In this document: piece after piece, positions 40,520 to 50,139 of the stretch
Position numbering within the stretch: the stretch's first letter is position 1
How the letters are laid out: every line of letters begins with the position of its first letter
Origin: an uncultured Lachnospiraceae bacterium
GTDB lineage: Bacteria > Bacillota > Clostridia > Lachnospirales > Lachnospiraceae
Assembly (NCBI GenBank): GCA_910588955.1
Contig: CAJURQ010000022.1
Span: 1-54,357, forward strand
Length of the DNA: 54,357 nucleotides
Direction of reading: 5' to 3'
Position numbers and translations under genes: made by a program
The notes under the pieces: generated by a model
What the model was told of the DNA's origin: nothing
Database searches by the model: none
The model's input: the letters and a program-made list of their open reading frames with translations, nothing else

Positions 40520-41479
40520 CTACCTTGCTCCCTTATCATAAATAACGCCAAGCGCCTTCGGCGCGTGATTCTTTTTCCCGAAAAACACAAGCATCAAAAG
40601 CGTCAGCACATAGGGCAGCACCATGACCAGATCCTGATAGCTGCTCGGCATCTCCAAAATCTTGACAAGCTCATAGCCGCCCGATCTGGCAAAACCGAAC
40701 AAAAGGCATGCCCCCAGCGTCGGCAGAATCTTCCAGTTCCCAAATATCAACGCGGCTATTGCCAGATACCCGTATCCGGAATAAATGTTGGAAGAAAAAT
40801 TCGCCGAAATCGAGTAGGCAAAGCAGATGCCGCCGAGCCCCGACAACGCGCCGGAAACCATGACCGCGATCAGCCGCACCTTTCCTACCCCGATACCCGC
40901 TGCGTCCACCGCATGAGGGTTGTCACCGCATGCCCTCAGATGCAGTCCGAAAGGCGTCTTGTAAAGCACATACCACGCGATAAAGGCAATCAGCGCAATC
41001 ACCGGTTCAAAGGGATACAGATTGGTAAAGACCGCTCCCAGCACCGGAATCGCCGATATCCCCGGCACAGTCACGCGCGCCGACACACCGAGCACAAACT
41101 TGTTGGATGCCGCCTGAAAAACGCTGGCGTTAATCTGCTTCGTCATAAACTCCGTCAGCGACATCGCCAGAATGTTGATCACCACGCCGCTGATCACCTG
41201 ATTCGCCTTAAAGCGGATGCAGAGCATCGCATGAAGCAGGGAGAAAAGCATCCCTCCCAAAAAGGCAAAGATCATCGCCAGATAAAAAGGCATGGGCGAA
41301 TCTCCCGCAAAGAGAGGCGCGATACTGACCGCAAAAAGCGCACCACAAAAAGCTCCAAAGCCCTGCAATCCCTCTATCGCCAGATTGGTCACGCCGCTCC
41401 GCTCACAGTAAATGCCCCCGATCGCCATAATGAACAGAGGAAGCGCAAAGGACAAGCCGTCAATTATGATCGTATTCAT
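40520..41479 (-). CDS. nupQ: Nucleoside-type ABC permease (NupQ-like)
   Basis: A 319-residue permease of the BmpA-associated, branched-chain-amino-acid-type family with about nine predicted helices. It has GGIYCERSGVTNLAIEGLQG near the N-terminus and LHLRACGDNPHAVDAAGIGV centrally, as in NupQ and RnsD. Relatives import guanosine and other nucleosides. It starts one base after the nupP stop. The specific substrate is inferred from family and gene order. Confidence 0.88.
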   Translation of the reverse strand: MNTIIIDGLSFALPLFIMAIGGIYCERSGVTNLAIEGLQGFGAFCGALFAVSIAPLFAGDSPMPFYLAMIFAFLGGMLFSLLHAMLCIRFKANQVISGVVINILAMSLTEFMTKQINASVFQAASNKFVLGVSARVTVPGISAIPVLGAVFTNLYPFEPVIALIAFIAWYVLYKTPFGLHLRACGDNPHAVDAAGIGVGKVRLIAVMVSGALSGLGGICFAYSISANFSSNIYSGYGYLAIAALIFGNWKILPTLGACLLFGFARSGGYELVKILEMPSSYQDLVMVLPYVLTLLMLVFFGKKNHAPKALGVIYDKGAR

Positions 41480-41480
41480 A

Positions 41481-42545
41481 TCATCTGTTCTCCTTCCATC
41501 TGTTTATTTTTTCTCTCACATATGCGCCGCAGGCGCTGATTAACAGTATAATTCCCGTCAGCGCGGACGCCATCTCCGCCTGCACGCCCGCCGTGGAACT
41601 CATGTATGTACTCCCTTTGGAAATCACCGTAATCAGGAAAGAGGAGAAAATAATTCCTATAGGCGAACTGTTTCCCAAAAGCGCAACCGCAATCGCGTCA
41701 TACCCCGTGGACGCCAGGATCCTCGGCTGGATCGACGCGAAATATCCCAGATAATAGGTCACGCCCGCAAGCCCCGCCATACCGCCGGAAAGCATCATTG
41801 CCAGCACCCGTGTCCGCCCGACACGAACGCCCGCATACTCCGCCGCCCTGCTGCCAAAACCTACCGCCTTGATCTCAAATCCAAGCGTGGTCTTTTTAAG
41901 CAGAAAGACCGTCGCCGCCACAGCCGCAGCCGCCAGCAGAATGCCGAGCGGAATATCCATCTTATAGTCGCCCACCGCCGCGTCGACAAGAGTCAGTCTC
42001 GCAGCCGCGCCTATATTTTTTGACTGTCTGGAAACCGGGTCCACAAAAAACACGTTGATGAAAAAGCTGACCACATACTGAATGATGTAATTGCACATGA
42101 TCGTGGACACCACCTCGTTGATGTTGAAGCGGTGACGCAGAAATCCGACCAGCCCGCCCACAAGCGCGCCCACCGCAAAACCTATCAGGATCACGAGCGG
42201 TTTTGCCAAAGCGGCAGGAAGCTCGGAGTAGCCGATCAGCACCGTCGCCGTAAATGCCGCCGCCAGCATCTGCCCGGAAACACCGATATTAAACAGCCCC
42301 GCCTTCAAGGCGATCAGCACGGAAAGCGACGCAAGAAGCATTGGCGTCAGCGCGTTTAAAAAGCTGGTAAAATCCGTAATCATCCCCTTATGTCCCGCGT
42401 AGGATGCCTTCGGCGCAAGTCCTGACCCCTGCAGCAGATTATAATATGCCTGAAAAGGATTCTTCCCCAGCAGTGCAATCACCGCGGCTCCCAAAATCAG
42501 GCTCAGGAGAACAGTAAAAACAGGTATCCAATCATGCTTTTTCAT
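41481..42545 (-). CDS. nupP: Nucleoside-type ABC permease (NupP-like)
   Basis: A 354-residue permease with about ten predicted helices. It shows SVLIALKAGLFNIGVSGQML and FEIKAVGFGSRAAEYAGVRV, the conserved features of NupP/RnsC permeases. It overlaps the end of the ATPase gene by 14 bases and pairs with the downstream permease to form the membrane channel. Confidence 0.9.
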   Translation of the reverse strand: MKKHDWIPVFTVLLSLILGAAVIALLGKNPFQAYYNLLQGSGLAPKASYAGHKGMITDFTSFLNALTPMLLASLSVLIALKAGLFNIGVSGQMLAAAFTATVLIGYSELPAALAKPLVILIGFAVGALVGGLVGFLRHRFNINEVVSTIMCNYIIQYVVSFFINVFFVDPVSRQSKNIGAAARLTLVDAAVGDYKMDIPLGILLAAAAVAATVFLLKKTTLGFEIKAVGFGSRAAEYAGVRVGRTRVLAMMLSGGMAGLAGVTYYLGYFASIQPRILASTGYDAIAVALLGNSSPIGIIFSSFLITVISKGSTYMSSTAGVQAEMASALTGIILLISACGAYVREKINRWKENR

Positions 42546-44076
42546 GGCGACCTCCCACTCCCATCATAAATTCCCCGACTTCGCCCGGGGTCAGCGTTCC
42601 CGCGTCCGCGATCTTCTCGATTTTCCCGTTATAGATAACGCCTATCGTATCTGCCAGATTCATCACCTCATCCAGTTCCAGTGAAATCAGAAGAACCGCC
42701 TTCCCCCGATTGCGCTGCTCCACGATCTGTCTGTGGATGTTTTCTATGGCGCCGATATCAAGCCCCCTTGTGGGCTGCACAAAAATCAGAAGGGACGAAT
42801 CCAGCTCAATCTCTCTGGCAATCACCGCTTTCTGCTGGTTGCCGCCGCTCATGGACCGCACGATCGTGTCGCTCCCCTGCCCGCTTCTGATATCATATTT
42901 TTCAATCAGCCGGTCGCTGTATTTCACAAACTCTTCCCCGTCTATGACCGCTCCCTTGGAGAAGGGGGGCTCAAAATAATTCTTTAGCGCCAGATTGTCC
43001 GACAGGGACATATCCATCACAAGCCCCACGTTCTGCCTGTCCTCCGGAATATAAGACATGCCCTCCAGATTCCGGCTGCGAATGGAAGACTGCGTGATAT
43101 CTTTCCCGTTTAAAAATATCCTGCCATGGGAGGGTTTTAATAACCCTGCAACCGCATCCGCCAGCTCCACCTGTCCGTTGCCGGACACGCCCGCCACTGC
43201 AAAAATCTCTCCGCCGCGCACGGAAAAGCTGACGTCCTTCACCACCTCAAATTTATCCTCATTCTGCACCGTCAGATGCTCTACCTTCAAAATCTCTTCG
43301 CCAAAATGCGCCTTGGGCTTGTCCACGGAAAAATTCACTTCCCTGCCGACCATCAGATTTGCCATTGTCTTCGTGTCCGTCTCCTTCACGTCGAGCACGT
43401 CAATCAGCTTACCCCGGCAGAGAATCGCGCAGCGGTCCGCTATTTTCTTAATCTCCTCCAACTTATGCGTAATCAGTATGATCGTCTTTCCGTCGCGGCG
43501 CAGCCCCTCTATGATTTCCAACAGAAATTCAATTTCCTGTGGCGTCAGCACTGCCGTCGGCTCGTCAAAAATCAGAATCTCCGCCTCCCGGTACAGCATC
43601 TTTAAAATTTCTACCCGCTGCTGCATGGACACGTTGATATTCTCAATGACCTTCGTGGGATCTACTTCCAGACCGAACTTTTCGGATAAGGCGCGGATTT
43701 CTTCATTCGCCCTCCTCTGATCCAAAGACTTAAAGATGCCGAGCGTCTTCTTCACCGGCTCCATTCCCATCACAATATTCTCCGCGATGGTATAATTGCT
43801 CACCAGCTTAAAGTGCTGGTGCACCATGCCGATATTGAGCCGGGTCGCATGGTTGGGGGATTCAATCCTGACCTTTTCGCCCCGGATCACAATCTCTCCT
43901 TCGTCCGGCTCATACATGCCGAACAGCATACTCATCAGGGTGGATTTTCCCGCGCCGTTTTCCCCCAGAATCGCATAGATCTCTCCCTTTTTAATCTGAA
44001 TGGAGATATCGTCGTTTGCGACAATGCCCGGAAACCGCTTCGTGATATGATTCATCTCAATAATGTACTCAGACAT
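42532..44076 (-). CDS. nupO: Nucleoside-type ABC ATPase with two nucleotide-binding domains (NupO-like)
   Basis: A 514-residue tandem ATPase. The first domain has Walker A GENGAGKST, a signature degenerated to NVSMQQRVEI as in sugar/nucleoside ATPases, and Walker B ILIFDEPTAVLTP. The second has the degenerate GVSGNGQVE loop, then SMSGGNQQKAVIAREIEL and LLIFVQPTRGLD. This layout is normal for RbsA/NupO-type proteins, where one site hydrolyses ATP. The start MSEYIIEMNHI has GGGAGG six bases before it; the frame is open 48 codons further upstream without support. Confidence 0.92.
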   Translation of the reverse strand: MSEYIIEMNHITKRFPGIVANDDISIQIKKGEIYAILGENGAGKSTLMSMLFGMYEPDEGEIVIRGEKVRIESPNHATRLNIGMVHQHFKLVSNYTIAENIVMGMEPVKKTLGIFKSLDQRRANEEIRALSEKFGLEVDPTKVIENINVSMQQRVEILKMLYREAEILIFDEPTAVLTPQEIEFLLEIIEGLRRDGKTIILITHKLEEIKKIADRCAILCRGKLIDVLDVKETDTKTMANLMVGREVNFSVDKPKAHFGEEILKVEHLTVQNEDKFEVVKDVSFSVRGGEIFAVAGVSGNGQVELADAVAGLLKPSHGRIFLNGKDITQSSIRSRNLEGMSYIPEDRQNVGLVMDMSLSDNLALKNYFEPPFSKGAVIDGEEFVKYSDRLIEKYDIRSGQGSDTIVRSMSGGNQQKAVIAREIELDSSLLIFVQPTRGLDIGAIENIHRQIVEQRNRGKAVLLISLELDEVMNLADTIGVIYNGKIEKIADAGTLTPGEVGEFMMGVGGRHEKA

Positions 44077-44124
44077 ATACAGCCTCCCGTTTTTCCTCCG
44101 TATCTCAAACGCATACCTGTTTAT

Positions 44125-44153
44125 AGTATACGGCAAAGTCAAACGTCCCGCAA
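44125..44153 (-). promoter_or_regulatory. Possible internal promoter before nupO
   Basis: TTGCGG and TATACT with a 17-bp spacer, between the bmp-gene terminator and nupO. It could supply extra transcription of the ATPase and permeases. Confidence 0.45.
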
Positions 44154-44184
44154 GATATGACTGCGCGCTCCGCGTAAACAAACC

Positions 44185-44216
44185 GGAAAAAAGCTGCAGG
44201 GAAATTTCCCTGCAGC
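44185..44216 (-). terminator. Terminator between binding lipoprotein and nupO
   Basis: A perfect 12-bp palindrome (GCTGCAGGGAAA and its complement) followed by TTTTTT on the minus strand, about 57 bases past the lipoprotein stop. Partial termination here would keep binding protein in excess. Confidence 0.85.
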
Positions 44217-44272
44217 CCACAAATCATGCCATATATTCTTTACAACGAACATGCAAAACGTCTCTCTGCTCC

Positions 44273-45502
44273 CTACCATGCAAAGTCGTCCGGGGTAATG
44301 CCGTTAAAGTTTGCCGCCGGAACAATGGTGCCGCCTTTGATTCCCTCGTAAGCCGCATCCATCTTGGTAACGGATTCCGCGGAGAGCTGATGTCTGCCGT
44401 CCGCATTGATATAGCCTGTGGAATCCGTGTCCGCCTGTAAGACAACATTGCCGCCCTTAAAGCTGCCGTCAGCAACCGCCTCCAGAGCACGCTCCACATT
44501 CAGATGCATAACCTTTACCGCGGAAGTGAGAACAACGTTTTTATCTCCGTTTGCGCCGTCGTCGTACTGGTCTACGTCGCAGCCGATGAAGTATACGCCG
44601 TCAGCCTCCTTCACCGCCGTGAGAACACCGTTGCCGGATGCGCCTGCCGCCACGAAGATAATATCTACGCCCTCGGCGATCAGTGCGTTACCAATTACCT
44701 TACCGGTCGCCTCATCCGCAAAAGAACCTACATAATTGCCGCCCACAGCCGCGCCGGTCACGTCCGTGCCTGCATAGGAGGGAAGCTCCACAACTTCCAC
44801 AGATTTGCCTTCCGTCTCATTGATATACTTCACGCCGCACTCAAAACCGTACTGGTAATTTACGTTGGAAGGATAAGCGATACCGTTGACCACGGACACC
44901 TTATTTGCCTTCGTCTCCAGAGCTGCCGCCATACCCGCGAAGAAGCCGGACTCCTGCTCCGCAAACTGCATCGCATAGATATTGTCCACTTCCACCTCAT
45001 TTCCGTCCGCGTCGGACGGGAAGGTATCAACAAGCACAAACTTCACATCCGGATTTTCCTGCGCGATCGTGGTGATGCCCGCAAACTGGAACCCACAGCA
45101 GACAATCACATCATAATCCGCCACGATATCAGCCACAGCCTGCACCGCCGCAGCCACATCACCCGTCGTCTCCTGCACCGGCGTCACCGTGCTGTCGGGA
45201 TGATTCTCGATAAAGGAAAGAATACCGTTGTAATTGTCCTGGTTAAAGGAACCGTCGTCCACTCCCGAAGGGCTTGATACAATCGCGATCTTAAGACCTG
45301 CTGCCGCCTCGCTCTCCGCTGCAGGAGCAGTCTCCTCCGTCTCCGCCGCGTCTGTCTCAGTCGTGTCCGCCTCGGGCGCTGCCTCTTCCGTGCTCTCCGC
45401 CGCCGGTTCGGGCGCTGCCGTTTCATTGCTGCCGCCGCCGCAGGCTGTCAGAGAACATACCATTGCCGCCGCAAGAATTGCCGCCATTACTTTGTTTTTC
45501 AT
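44273..45502 (-). CDS. nupN: BMP-family nucleoside-binding lipoprotein (NupN-like)
   Basis: A 409-residue lipoprotein. The signal peptide ends in lipobox SLTAC with Cys21; an acidic Ala/Glu/Thr linker (about residues 30-65) follows. The mature domain is of the BMP/PnrA type (KIAIVSSPSGVDDGSFNQDN, VSVVNGIAYPSNVNYQYGFE, DIIFVAAGASGNGVLTAV), which binds purine nucleosides. GGAGG is five bases before the ATG. It is the first gene of the nup-like operon. Confidence 0.92.
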   Translation of the reverse strand: MKNKVMAAILAAAMVCSLTACGGGSNETAAPEPAAESTEEAAPEADTTETDAAETEETAPAAESEAAAGLKIAIVSSPSGVDDGSFNQDNYNGILSFIENHPDSTVTPVQETTGDVAAAVQAVADIVADYDVIVCCGFQFAGITTIAQENPDVKFVLVDTFPSDADGNEVEVDNIYAMQFAEQESGFFAGMAAALETKANKVSVVNGIAYPSNVNYQYGFECGVKYINETEGKSVEVVELPSYAGTDVTGAAVGGNYVGSFADEATGKVIGNALIAEGVDIIFVAAGASGNGVLTAVKEADGVYFIGCDVDQYDDGANGDKNVVLTSAVKVMHLNVERALEAVADGSFKGGNVVLQADTDSTGYINADGRHQLSAESVTKMDAAYEGIKGGTIVPAANFNGITPDDFAW

Positions 45503-45550
45503 AATTTCCTCCATTTCGTACATATACTGCTTGGTTTGTGTAACGCATTT

Positions 45551-45579
45551 ATCTTAGCATCACAGAAGAAAAAATGCAA
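45551..45579 (-). promoter_or_regulatory. Promoter of the nup-like operon
   Basis: TTGCAT and TAAGAT with a 17-bp spacer and a TG extended -10, 49 bases before the lipoprotein ATG. The short leader leaves no room for a purine riboswitch. Confidence 0.65.
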
Positions 45580-45589
45580 CGGTCTGTTT

Positions 45590-47515
45590 CTACTGCGCCT
45601 GTGATTTCAGGAAATTAATAAACTCCGGTTTCGGCAGCGGCTTGGAGAAGAAGTACCCCTGAATAAAGTCGCACTGCAGTTCCGTAAAGAAATCCAGCAT
45701 CTCCTGTGTCTCGATTCCCTCCACCACAATCTCCATCTCCATGTCCTTGAGCATTGCCACCGTATTTTTAAGAACCACCCGCATTTTCGGATTGTCCTGC
45801 TCATCCACAAACGTCTTGTCCAGCTTAATAATTTTTAACGGAAGCTGGATGACACGCTTGATATTGGAGTAGCCTGTCCCATAATCGTCCAGCGAAATCG
45901 AAATGCCGGCTCTCGTCAGCTTGTTCAGGTTCTCCGCCATAATCTCCTGCGTGTGGCTCGCCGCCGTCTCCGTGATCTCCAGATTGATCAGTTCGGAGGA
46001 TACCCGGTGCTTGCCCATAATCGACATCACCTTCTCCGCCAGATTGACACGCATACACTGTGTCACCGACAGGTTGACTTCTATGTACTCAAGCCCCAGC
46101 TTTCTGAAATCCTCGCTTGCGATAAAGCGGCAGACCTCCTCCAGCACATAGTCCCCGATTCGGTGTATCGCGCCGCTCCTCTCCGCCGCCGTGACCAGAA
46201 TCTCCGGCGAAATAAATCCGTATGTCGGGTCAAAGAGCCTGAGCAATGCCTCCGCGGAGATAAACCTGCCCTTCTCCACCGAGTAAATCGGCTGGTAATA
46301 TACCTGAAAACGGTTGAACTCCAGCGCTTCTTCAATGATATCGTCAATGTTATTCTGAATCTCAAACATGCCCTTGTGGCAGACTTCCTCCACATGCATG
46401 ACCCGTCCCTCATACTTGAGCTTCTCATGGAAATCCATGCCGAAGGTCATAAGGGTCTTAAAGTCAGGGATATCCTCAGGACAGCGCGCCAGTATAACAA
46501 AGGGGTTGAGGCTTACGTCCAGATTATTAAAATCTGACTTCTCCTTCAGGCTCTCCACAAGCATTTCCGCCGCCTTGACCGCCGTCTCCCGGTCTTTCTC
46601 GTTAAATACCATGCGGAAACGCCCTCTGTCCAGATAATACAACTCACCCTTATTGTCCAGACTTTTATTAACCTTGCGGATACGCTCCACCACATCATTT
46701 AACACGAGCATGGAAAAATCATATCCCATCATGGCGTTTATGGAAGAAAAACTGCCCAGATTGAGCATCACCACATCCACGTTCTTTCCATTGCGATAGT
46801 TCCTGCTCATATCCGTGGCATAAGCGCTGTACTTCATAAACTGCGTGTCCGAATCCACGAGTTCCTCCGGCTTCTGCACGCCGATGCTCATAAGGAGCAT
46901 GCTGACCGCCGAGCTGAACATAGCCACCAGTGTCGTCGGCGAAAGTATCTGAATCAGCATGGCGATGACGCCGATCGGAATGTAGGACATCACCGCAACA
47001 ACCTTGGAACTCTCCACCAGATCACGATACCGGATCATATAGCCGGTCACAAAAACGAAATAAACCATCACCATAACATAAGACAGGAAGAACCATTCCC
47101 CCCGCTGGTATCCTCCTTCCACCACATACATCTTCCGTGTGAAGGGATTGGAGAGAAGCGCCGCAAAAACGATCAAAAACGGCGCCCACAAAACCAGCTG
47201 GGTCCAAAAGCTCTTCCTGACCTTGTGCCATGTATCCGTAAGGCTGATGACAAACAGCACATACAACGGCACCGTAAACGTATGTAACATCAAATATCCC
47301 GAATGCGCCACATACAGCGCAAGCCCACTCGTACTGCCCGCGTTGTCGAGCGTCACCGCCCAAATATCAAAAACCGTTGCAAGCAGATGAACGGAAGTAA
47401 ATACCAGAAACAGCCGGTTGGATATTCCGGTAGTCATTTTCCTCACGATACACGAAATCAGAAGCAGCGCCAGCACTAAGAGCGCCGCTATATCAAAACT
47501 TAAACTTTTCCCCAT
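45590..47515 (-). CDS. Membrane EAL-domain c-di-GMP phosphodiesterase with degenerate GGDEF
   Basis: A 641-residue protein. Six or seven N-terminal helices (about residues 1-220) form a sensor region. A GGDEF-like domain (about 235-375) follows whose active site reads YLDRGRFRMV instead of GGDEF, so cyclase activity is not expected. The EAL domain (about 395-635) keeps ISAEALLRLFDP, LEYIEVNLSV, LEITETAA, SLDDYGTGYSNI, KLDKTFVDEQ and VVEGIETQEM, so it should hydrolyse c-di-GMP. It lies downstream of the propeller lipoprotein gene on the same strand but has its own promoter. Confidence 0.92.
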   Translation of the reverse strand: MGKSLSFDIAALLVLALLLISCIVRKMTTGISNRLFLVFTSVHLLATVFDIWAVTLDNAGSTSGLALYVAHSGYLMLHTFTVPLYVLFVISLTDTWHKVRKSFWTQLVLWAPFLIVFAALLSNPFTRKMYVVEGGYQRGEWFFLSYVMVMVYFVFVTGYMIRYRDLVESSKVVAVMSYIPIGVIAMLIQILSPTTLVAMFSSAVSMLLMSIGVQKPEELVDSDTQFMKYSAYATDMSRNYRNGKNVDVVMLNLGSFSSINAMMGYDFSMLVLNDVVERIRKVNKSLDNKGELYYLDRGRFRMVFNEKDRETAVKAAEMLVESLKEKSDFNNLDVSLNPFVILARCPEDIPDFKTLMTFGMDFHEKLKYEGRVMHVEEVCHKGMFEIQNNIDDIIEEALEFNRFQVYYQPIYSVEKGRFISAEALLRLFDPTYGFISPEILVTAAERSGAIHRIGDYVLEEVCRFIASEDFRKLGLEYIEVNLSVTQCMRVNLAEKVMSIMGKHRVSSELINLEITETAASHTQEIMAENLNKLTRAGISISLDDYGTGYSNIKRVIQLPLKIIKLDKTFVDEQDNPKMRVVLKNTVAMLKDMEMEIVVEGIETQEMLDFFTELQCDFIQGYFFSKPLPKPEFINFLKSQAQ

Positions 47516-47564
47516 ACTTTCCCCTTTTCGCCGCTGCTCATAATTTTGCGGCTGCTATAGTTAG

Positions 47565-47593
47565 ATTATAGCAAATAAAGGGGAAAGTGGAAA
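47565..47593 (-). promoter_or_regulatory. Promoter of the EAL-domain gene
   Basis: TATAAT preceded by TGC (extended -10), with a weak TTTCCA 17 bp upstream, about 50 bases before the start codon. The 106-base gap to the upstream lipoprotein gene holds nothing else clear. Confidence 0.5.
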
Positions 47594-47621
47594 GTCTTTC
47601 TTTTCAACAAGGCTGACATAT

Positions 47622-50021
47622 CTATTCCGCCAGATATATGCCGAGCCTCGTCTCGATCGAACCCATCACTTCTTCCAGACCTGCATCGCCCCGGATGTAC
47701 GTCTGTCCTTCCTCGTAGACGACGTTTTCAAAGGTTTTGTCCTCCACATAGGCGGTGTCCAGAGACCGGATCCACTCGATCAGCTCATTTACCTCCGCTT
47801 CATCCGGCACACGGATCAACAGCACCACCTCATTTCCCTCCGCATCAGTTGTGGAGCCCTGCCCCGAAACATAATCGTTATCCCTGTACAGCTCCCACTG
47901 GTCCGCATAGTTATCCAGAATGGCTTTCTCTGTCACCGGGAAGCCCTCTGTCAAATCTGTCTGTACCGTCCCGCCAAGCGCGGTTTTCAGAAATGCCTGC
48001 GCGCGATCCGCATTTGCAGACGAGGCATTGATCCCAAGAAGCGTCCTTGCCCAGAATACATTGCCGCACTGCCCTGCCATCGGCATACTGCCACAGTTCT
48101 CAAAGCCCTCCGTCTTTGGCAGCGATGTGTGACAGTTATATTCCGTTATGTTTTCTATGGAACCGGCTGCAAACTGCTGTGCCCCGCCCATGAAATAAAT
48201 ACCCTGATGCCTCGTCCTGATCTCGTCCGCGTCTTCCAACTCCTCACCGCTTACGCTCTCATAACTTTGGTAAATCTCTTTTTGCGCCTTCCACTCTCCC
48301 AGCGCCTCCTCCGAAAGCCCGTCCATCTGCGCGTCATATATCCGCTTTGTCTGTTTCAGGAAATCCGTGACCGCCTCTTTGTCAAGCGCGCCCTCCGCCG
48401 TCTGCCATACGGGTGCGCTTGCCATGGAAAAGACGCGCATAACTGCCTTTGCCGATGACAGACGCATCAGATCCGCGCCTGAACTGCCCGCCCGCATGCC
48501 TTCCGCCACGTCCGCAATTTCTGACAGTCCTGTCATTTTACTGATGTCGCTGTTCCTCCCAAGCACATAAGGAAGCTGTATCTCACAGGGTACGGAATAG
48601 ACCTTCCCATCCTCCCGGAACGCATCCACCACATTCGGGAAAACAGCTTCCTCGCCGCTCATGCCGTCCAGAACCGGCGCAAGATCCATGAGGATGCCCT
48701 TCTCGATATAGGAAGAAACCGGCATATTGTCCAAAACAAACACATCCGGTCCTTTTCCCGCCATAGTGCGCGTATTCAGATTCTTGATGGCATCCTCCCT
48801 TGTCATGGAATTGCCTGCAAGACCAATCTCATACTCTACATAGACTGCCGGATTTTCCTTTTGATACTGGCTGATCGCCTGCCGGATCACCGCCTCGTCA
48901 TCCAGACTCCACACCGTCAGCTTCTCGTTTGGTCTGGAAGGCACATTCGGGTCATAGACAAAACGCGCCATTTTTTCTCCACTGAACAGCATCACAAATT
49001 CATTGTTGTCCGCCACGATCATGTCCATCACCTTGCAGGTCGGATTGCCCAGAATATTCAGGCTTCCGTCCATAACCTGCTCCATCACACTGCCGCCCAG
49101 CACATGGCGGTACACGCCGCTCTGACCGGCAAGATAAATGGAGTCATCGTCCCCGGAAACTAAAAACAGATCATAGCTGTCACCCGGATTACTCTCCCTG
49201 CCGGCATAGTTTTCCTCCACAAATCCCAAAAGCACTTCATCTTCTATATATGTCTTTTCCGCCATATCATAGAGGAGCGGCGTATCCCATCCCCAGCCGT
49301 CCATAATCATGATATCACCGTGAAAGCGCAAAAGTGACGGACTTCCCTCGTCCACATACAGGAATTTCTCCATGCTCCCGTCCATCTGCACTTCATACAG
49401 GTTCGAGCCCGCCGTGGTTACAATGATTCTGCCCTCATCTGTAAAGGACACGCTGTTTGGCATCATATCCTCCGCTTCCAGCTTCACATCTACCGGGATC
49501 TCCGTATTATCGGATTTCACCAGCGTAATCTGAAAATCCATCTTGAGCTGTACCCCGTCGCCGCTGTCCTCGGTCCCCTCCTCCGGCTCCGTCCATATAA
49601 CCGCCGCCGTCTGGTCTGAACCGAACGCCATCGTATAAATATATTTGTTCTCCTCTTTCATCTTTGTAAGCCACGGCAGTTCCTCTTTGCTCCAACTCGC
49701 GCCGTTATCCCGTGAGCGCAGAACAAACCCGCTGTTATCCGACAGAAGGAGACTTCCGTCCGCCATCCGGAATATCCTGCCGTTCCAGTCAGTAAGACTG
49801 TTTCCGCCAAGATCCGCCTCCATCTCTACATAACGCCCCATGGCAATGCCCTGCGTTTCATCCGCCTTCATTTCTCCACTTGACGTGATGTCTGTCGCGC
49901 CGCCGTCGCTGCCACCGTTTCCCGCGCTGTCTTTTCCGCCGCACCCGGCAAGTGTCCCTGCCGCCAGCGCAAATGCCAGCAGACACGATGCGAGTCGTTT
50001 TCCTGTCTTCATTCCTCTCAT
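47622..50021 (-). CDS. Lipoprotein fusing a beta-propeller-like region to a solute-binding domain
   Basis: A 799-residue exported lipoprotein, nearly twice the length of ordinary family-1 binding proteins. The signal peptide ends in LAGC (Cys27). Residues about 60-360 form repeated beta segments including a perfect Asp-box, SRDNGASW (103-110). Blade-like stretches follow: EGRIIVTTAGSNLYEVQ, GDIMIMDGWGWDTPLLYDM and DSIYLAGQSGVYRHVLGG. From about residue 367 a family-1 binding domain starts (KLTVWSLDDEAVIRQAI) and runs to the end. GGAGG sits five bases before the ATG used. No permease is adjacent. It may be a binding protein or a surface sensor for the neighbouring c-di-GMP enzymes (inference). 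Confidence 0.8.
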   Translation of the reverse strand: MRGMKTGKRLASCLLAFALAAGTLAGCGGKDSAGNGGSDGGATDITSSGEMKADETQGIAMGRYVEMEADLGGNSLTDWNGRIFRMADGSLLLSDNSGFVLRSRDNGASWSKEELPWLTKMKEENKYIYTMAFGSDQTAAVIWTEPEEGTEDSGDGVQLKMDFQITLVKSDNTEIPVDVKLEAEDMMPNSVSFTDEGRIIVTTAGSNLYEVQMDGSMEKFLYVDEGSPSLLRFHGDIMIMDGWGWDTPLLYDMAEKTYIEDEVLLGFVEENYAGRESNPGDSYDLFLVSGDDDSIYLAGQSGVYRHVLGGSVMEQVMDGSLNILGNPTCKVMDMIVADNNEFVMLFSGEKMARFVYDPNVPSRPNEKLTVWSLDDEAVIRQAISQYQKENPAVYVEYEIGLAGNSMTREDAIKNLNTRTMAGKGPDVFVLDNMPVSSYIEKGILMDLAPVLDGMSGEEAVFPNVVDAFREDGKVYSVPCEIQLPYVLGRNSDISKMTGLSEIADVAEGMRAGSSGADLMRLSSAKAVMRVFSMASAPVWQTAEGALDKEAVTDFLKQTKRIYDAQMDGLSEEALGEWKAQKEIYQSYESVSGEELEDADEIRTRHQGIYFMGGAQQFAAGSIENITEYNCHTSLPKTEGFENCGSMPMAGQCGNVFWARTLLGINASSANADRAQAFLKTALGGTVQTDLTEGFPVTEKAILDNYADQWELYRDNDYVSGQGSTTDAEGNEVVLLIRVPDEAEVNELIEWIRSLDTAYVEDKTFENVVYEEGQTYIRGDAGLEEVMGSIETRLGIYLAE

Positions 50022-50109
50022 ACTAACCTCCATTCCGAAGCGCTCTCTATAAGCCGCACCCCTATATCACGTGAGAAAACATACGATTCCACTTATTATC
50101 ATAACAATC

Positions 50110-50131
50110 TTATCTCTAAATTATCTCTAAA
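50110..50131. repeat. Tandem 11-bp repeat upstream of the propeller lipoprotein
   Basis: TTATCTCTAAA occurs twice end to end, about 90 bases before the lipoprotein start. The 11-bp period would place two binding sites on one DNA face, as seen for response-regulator dimers. Confidence 0.5.
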
Positions 50132-50139
50132 AGCAAAAC

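Noticed and set aside
40520..44076. Sugar (ribose-type) importer as identity of the nup-like operon
   Set aside because: The tandem ATPase resembles RbsA, but the binding protein is of the BMP/PnrA family and there are two permeases, which is the nucleoside importer layout.
45503..45550. Purine riboswitch before the nucleoside importer
   Set aside because: The promoter leaves a leader of only about 40 bases, too short for a purine aptamer, and no such fold is visible.
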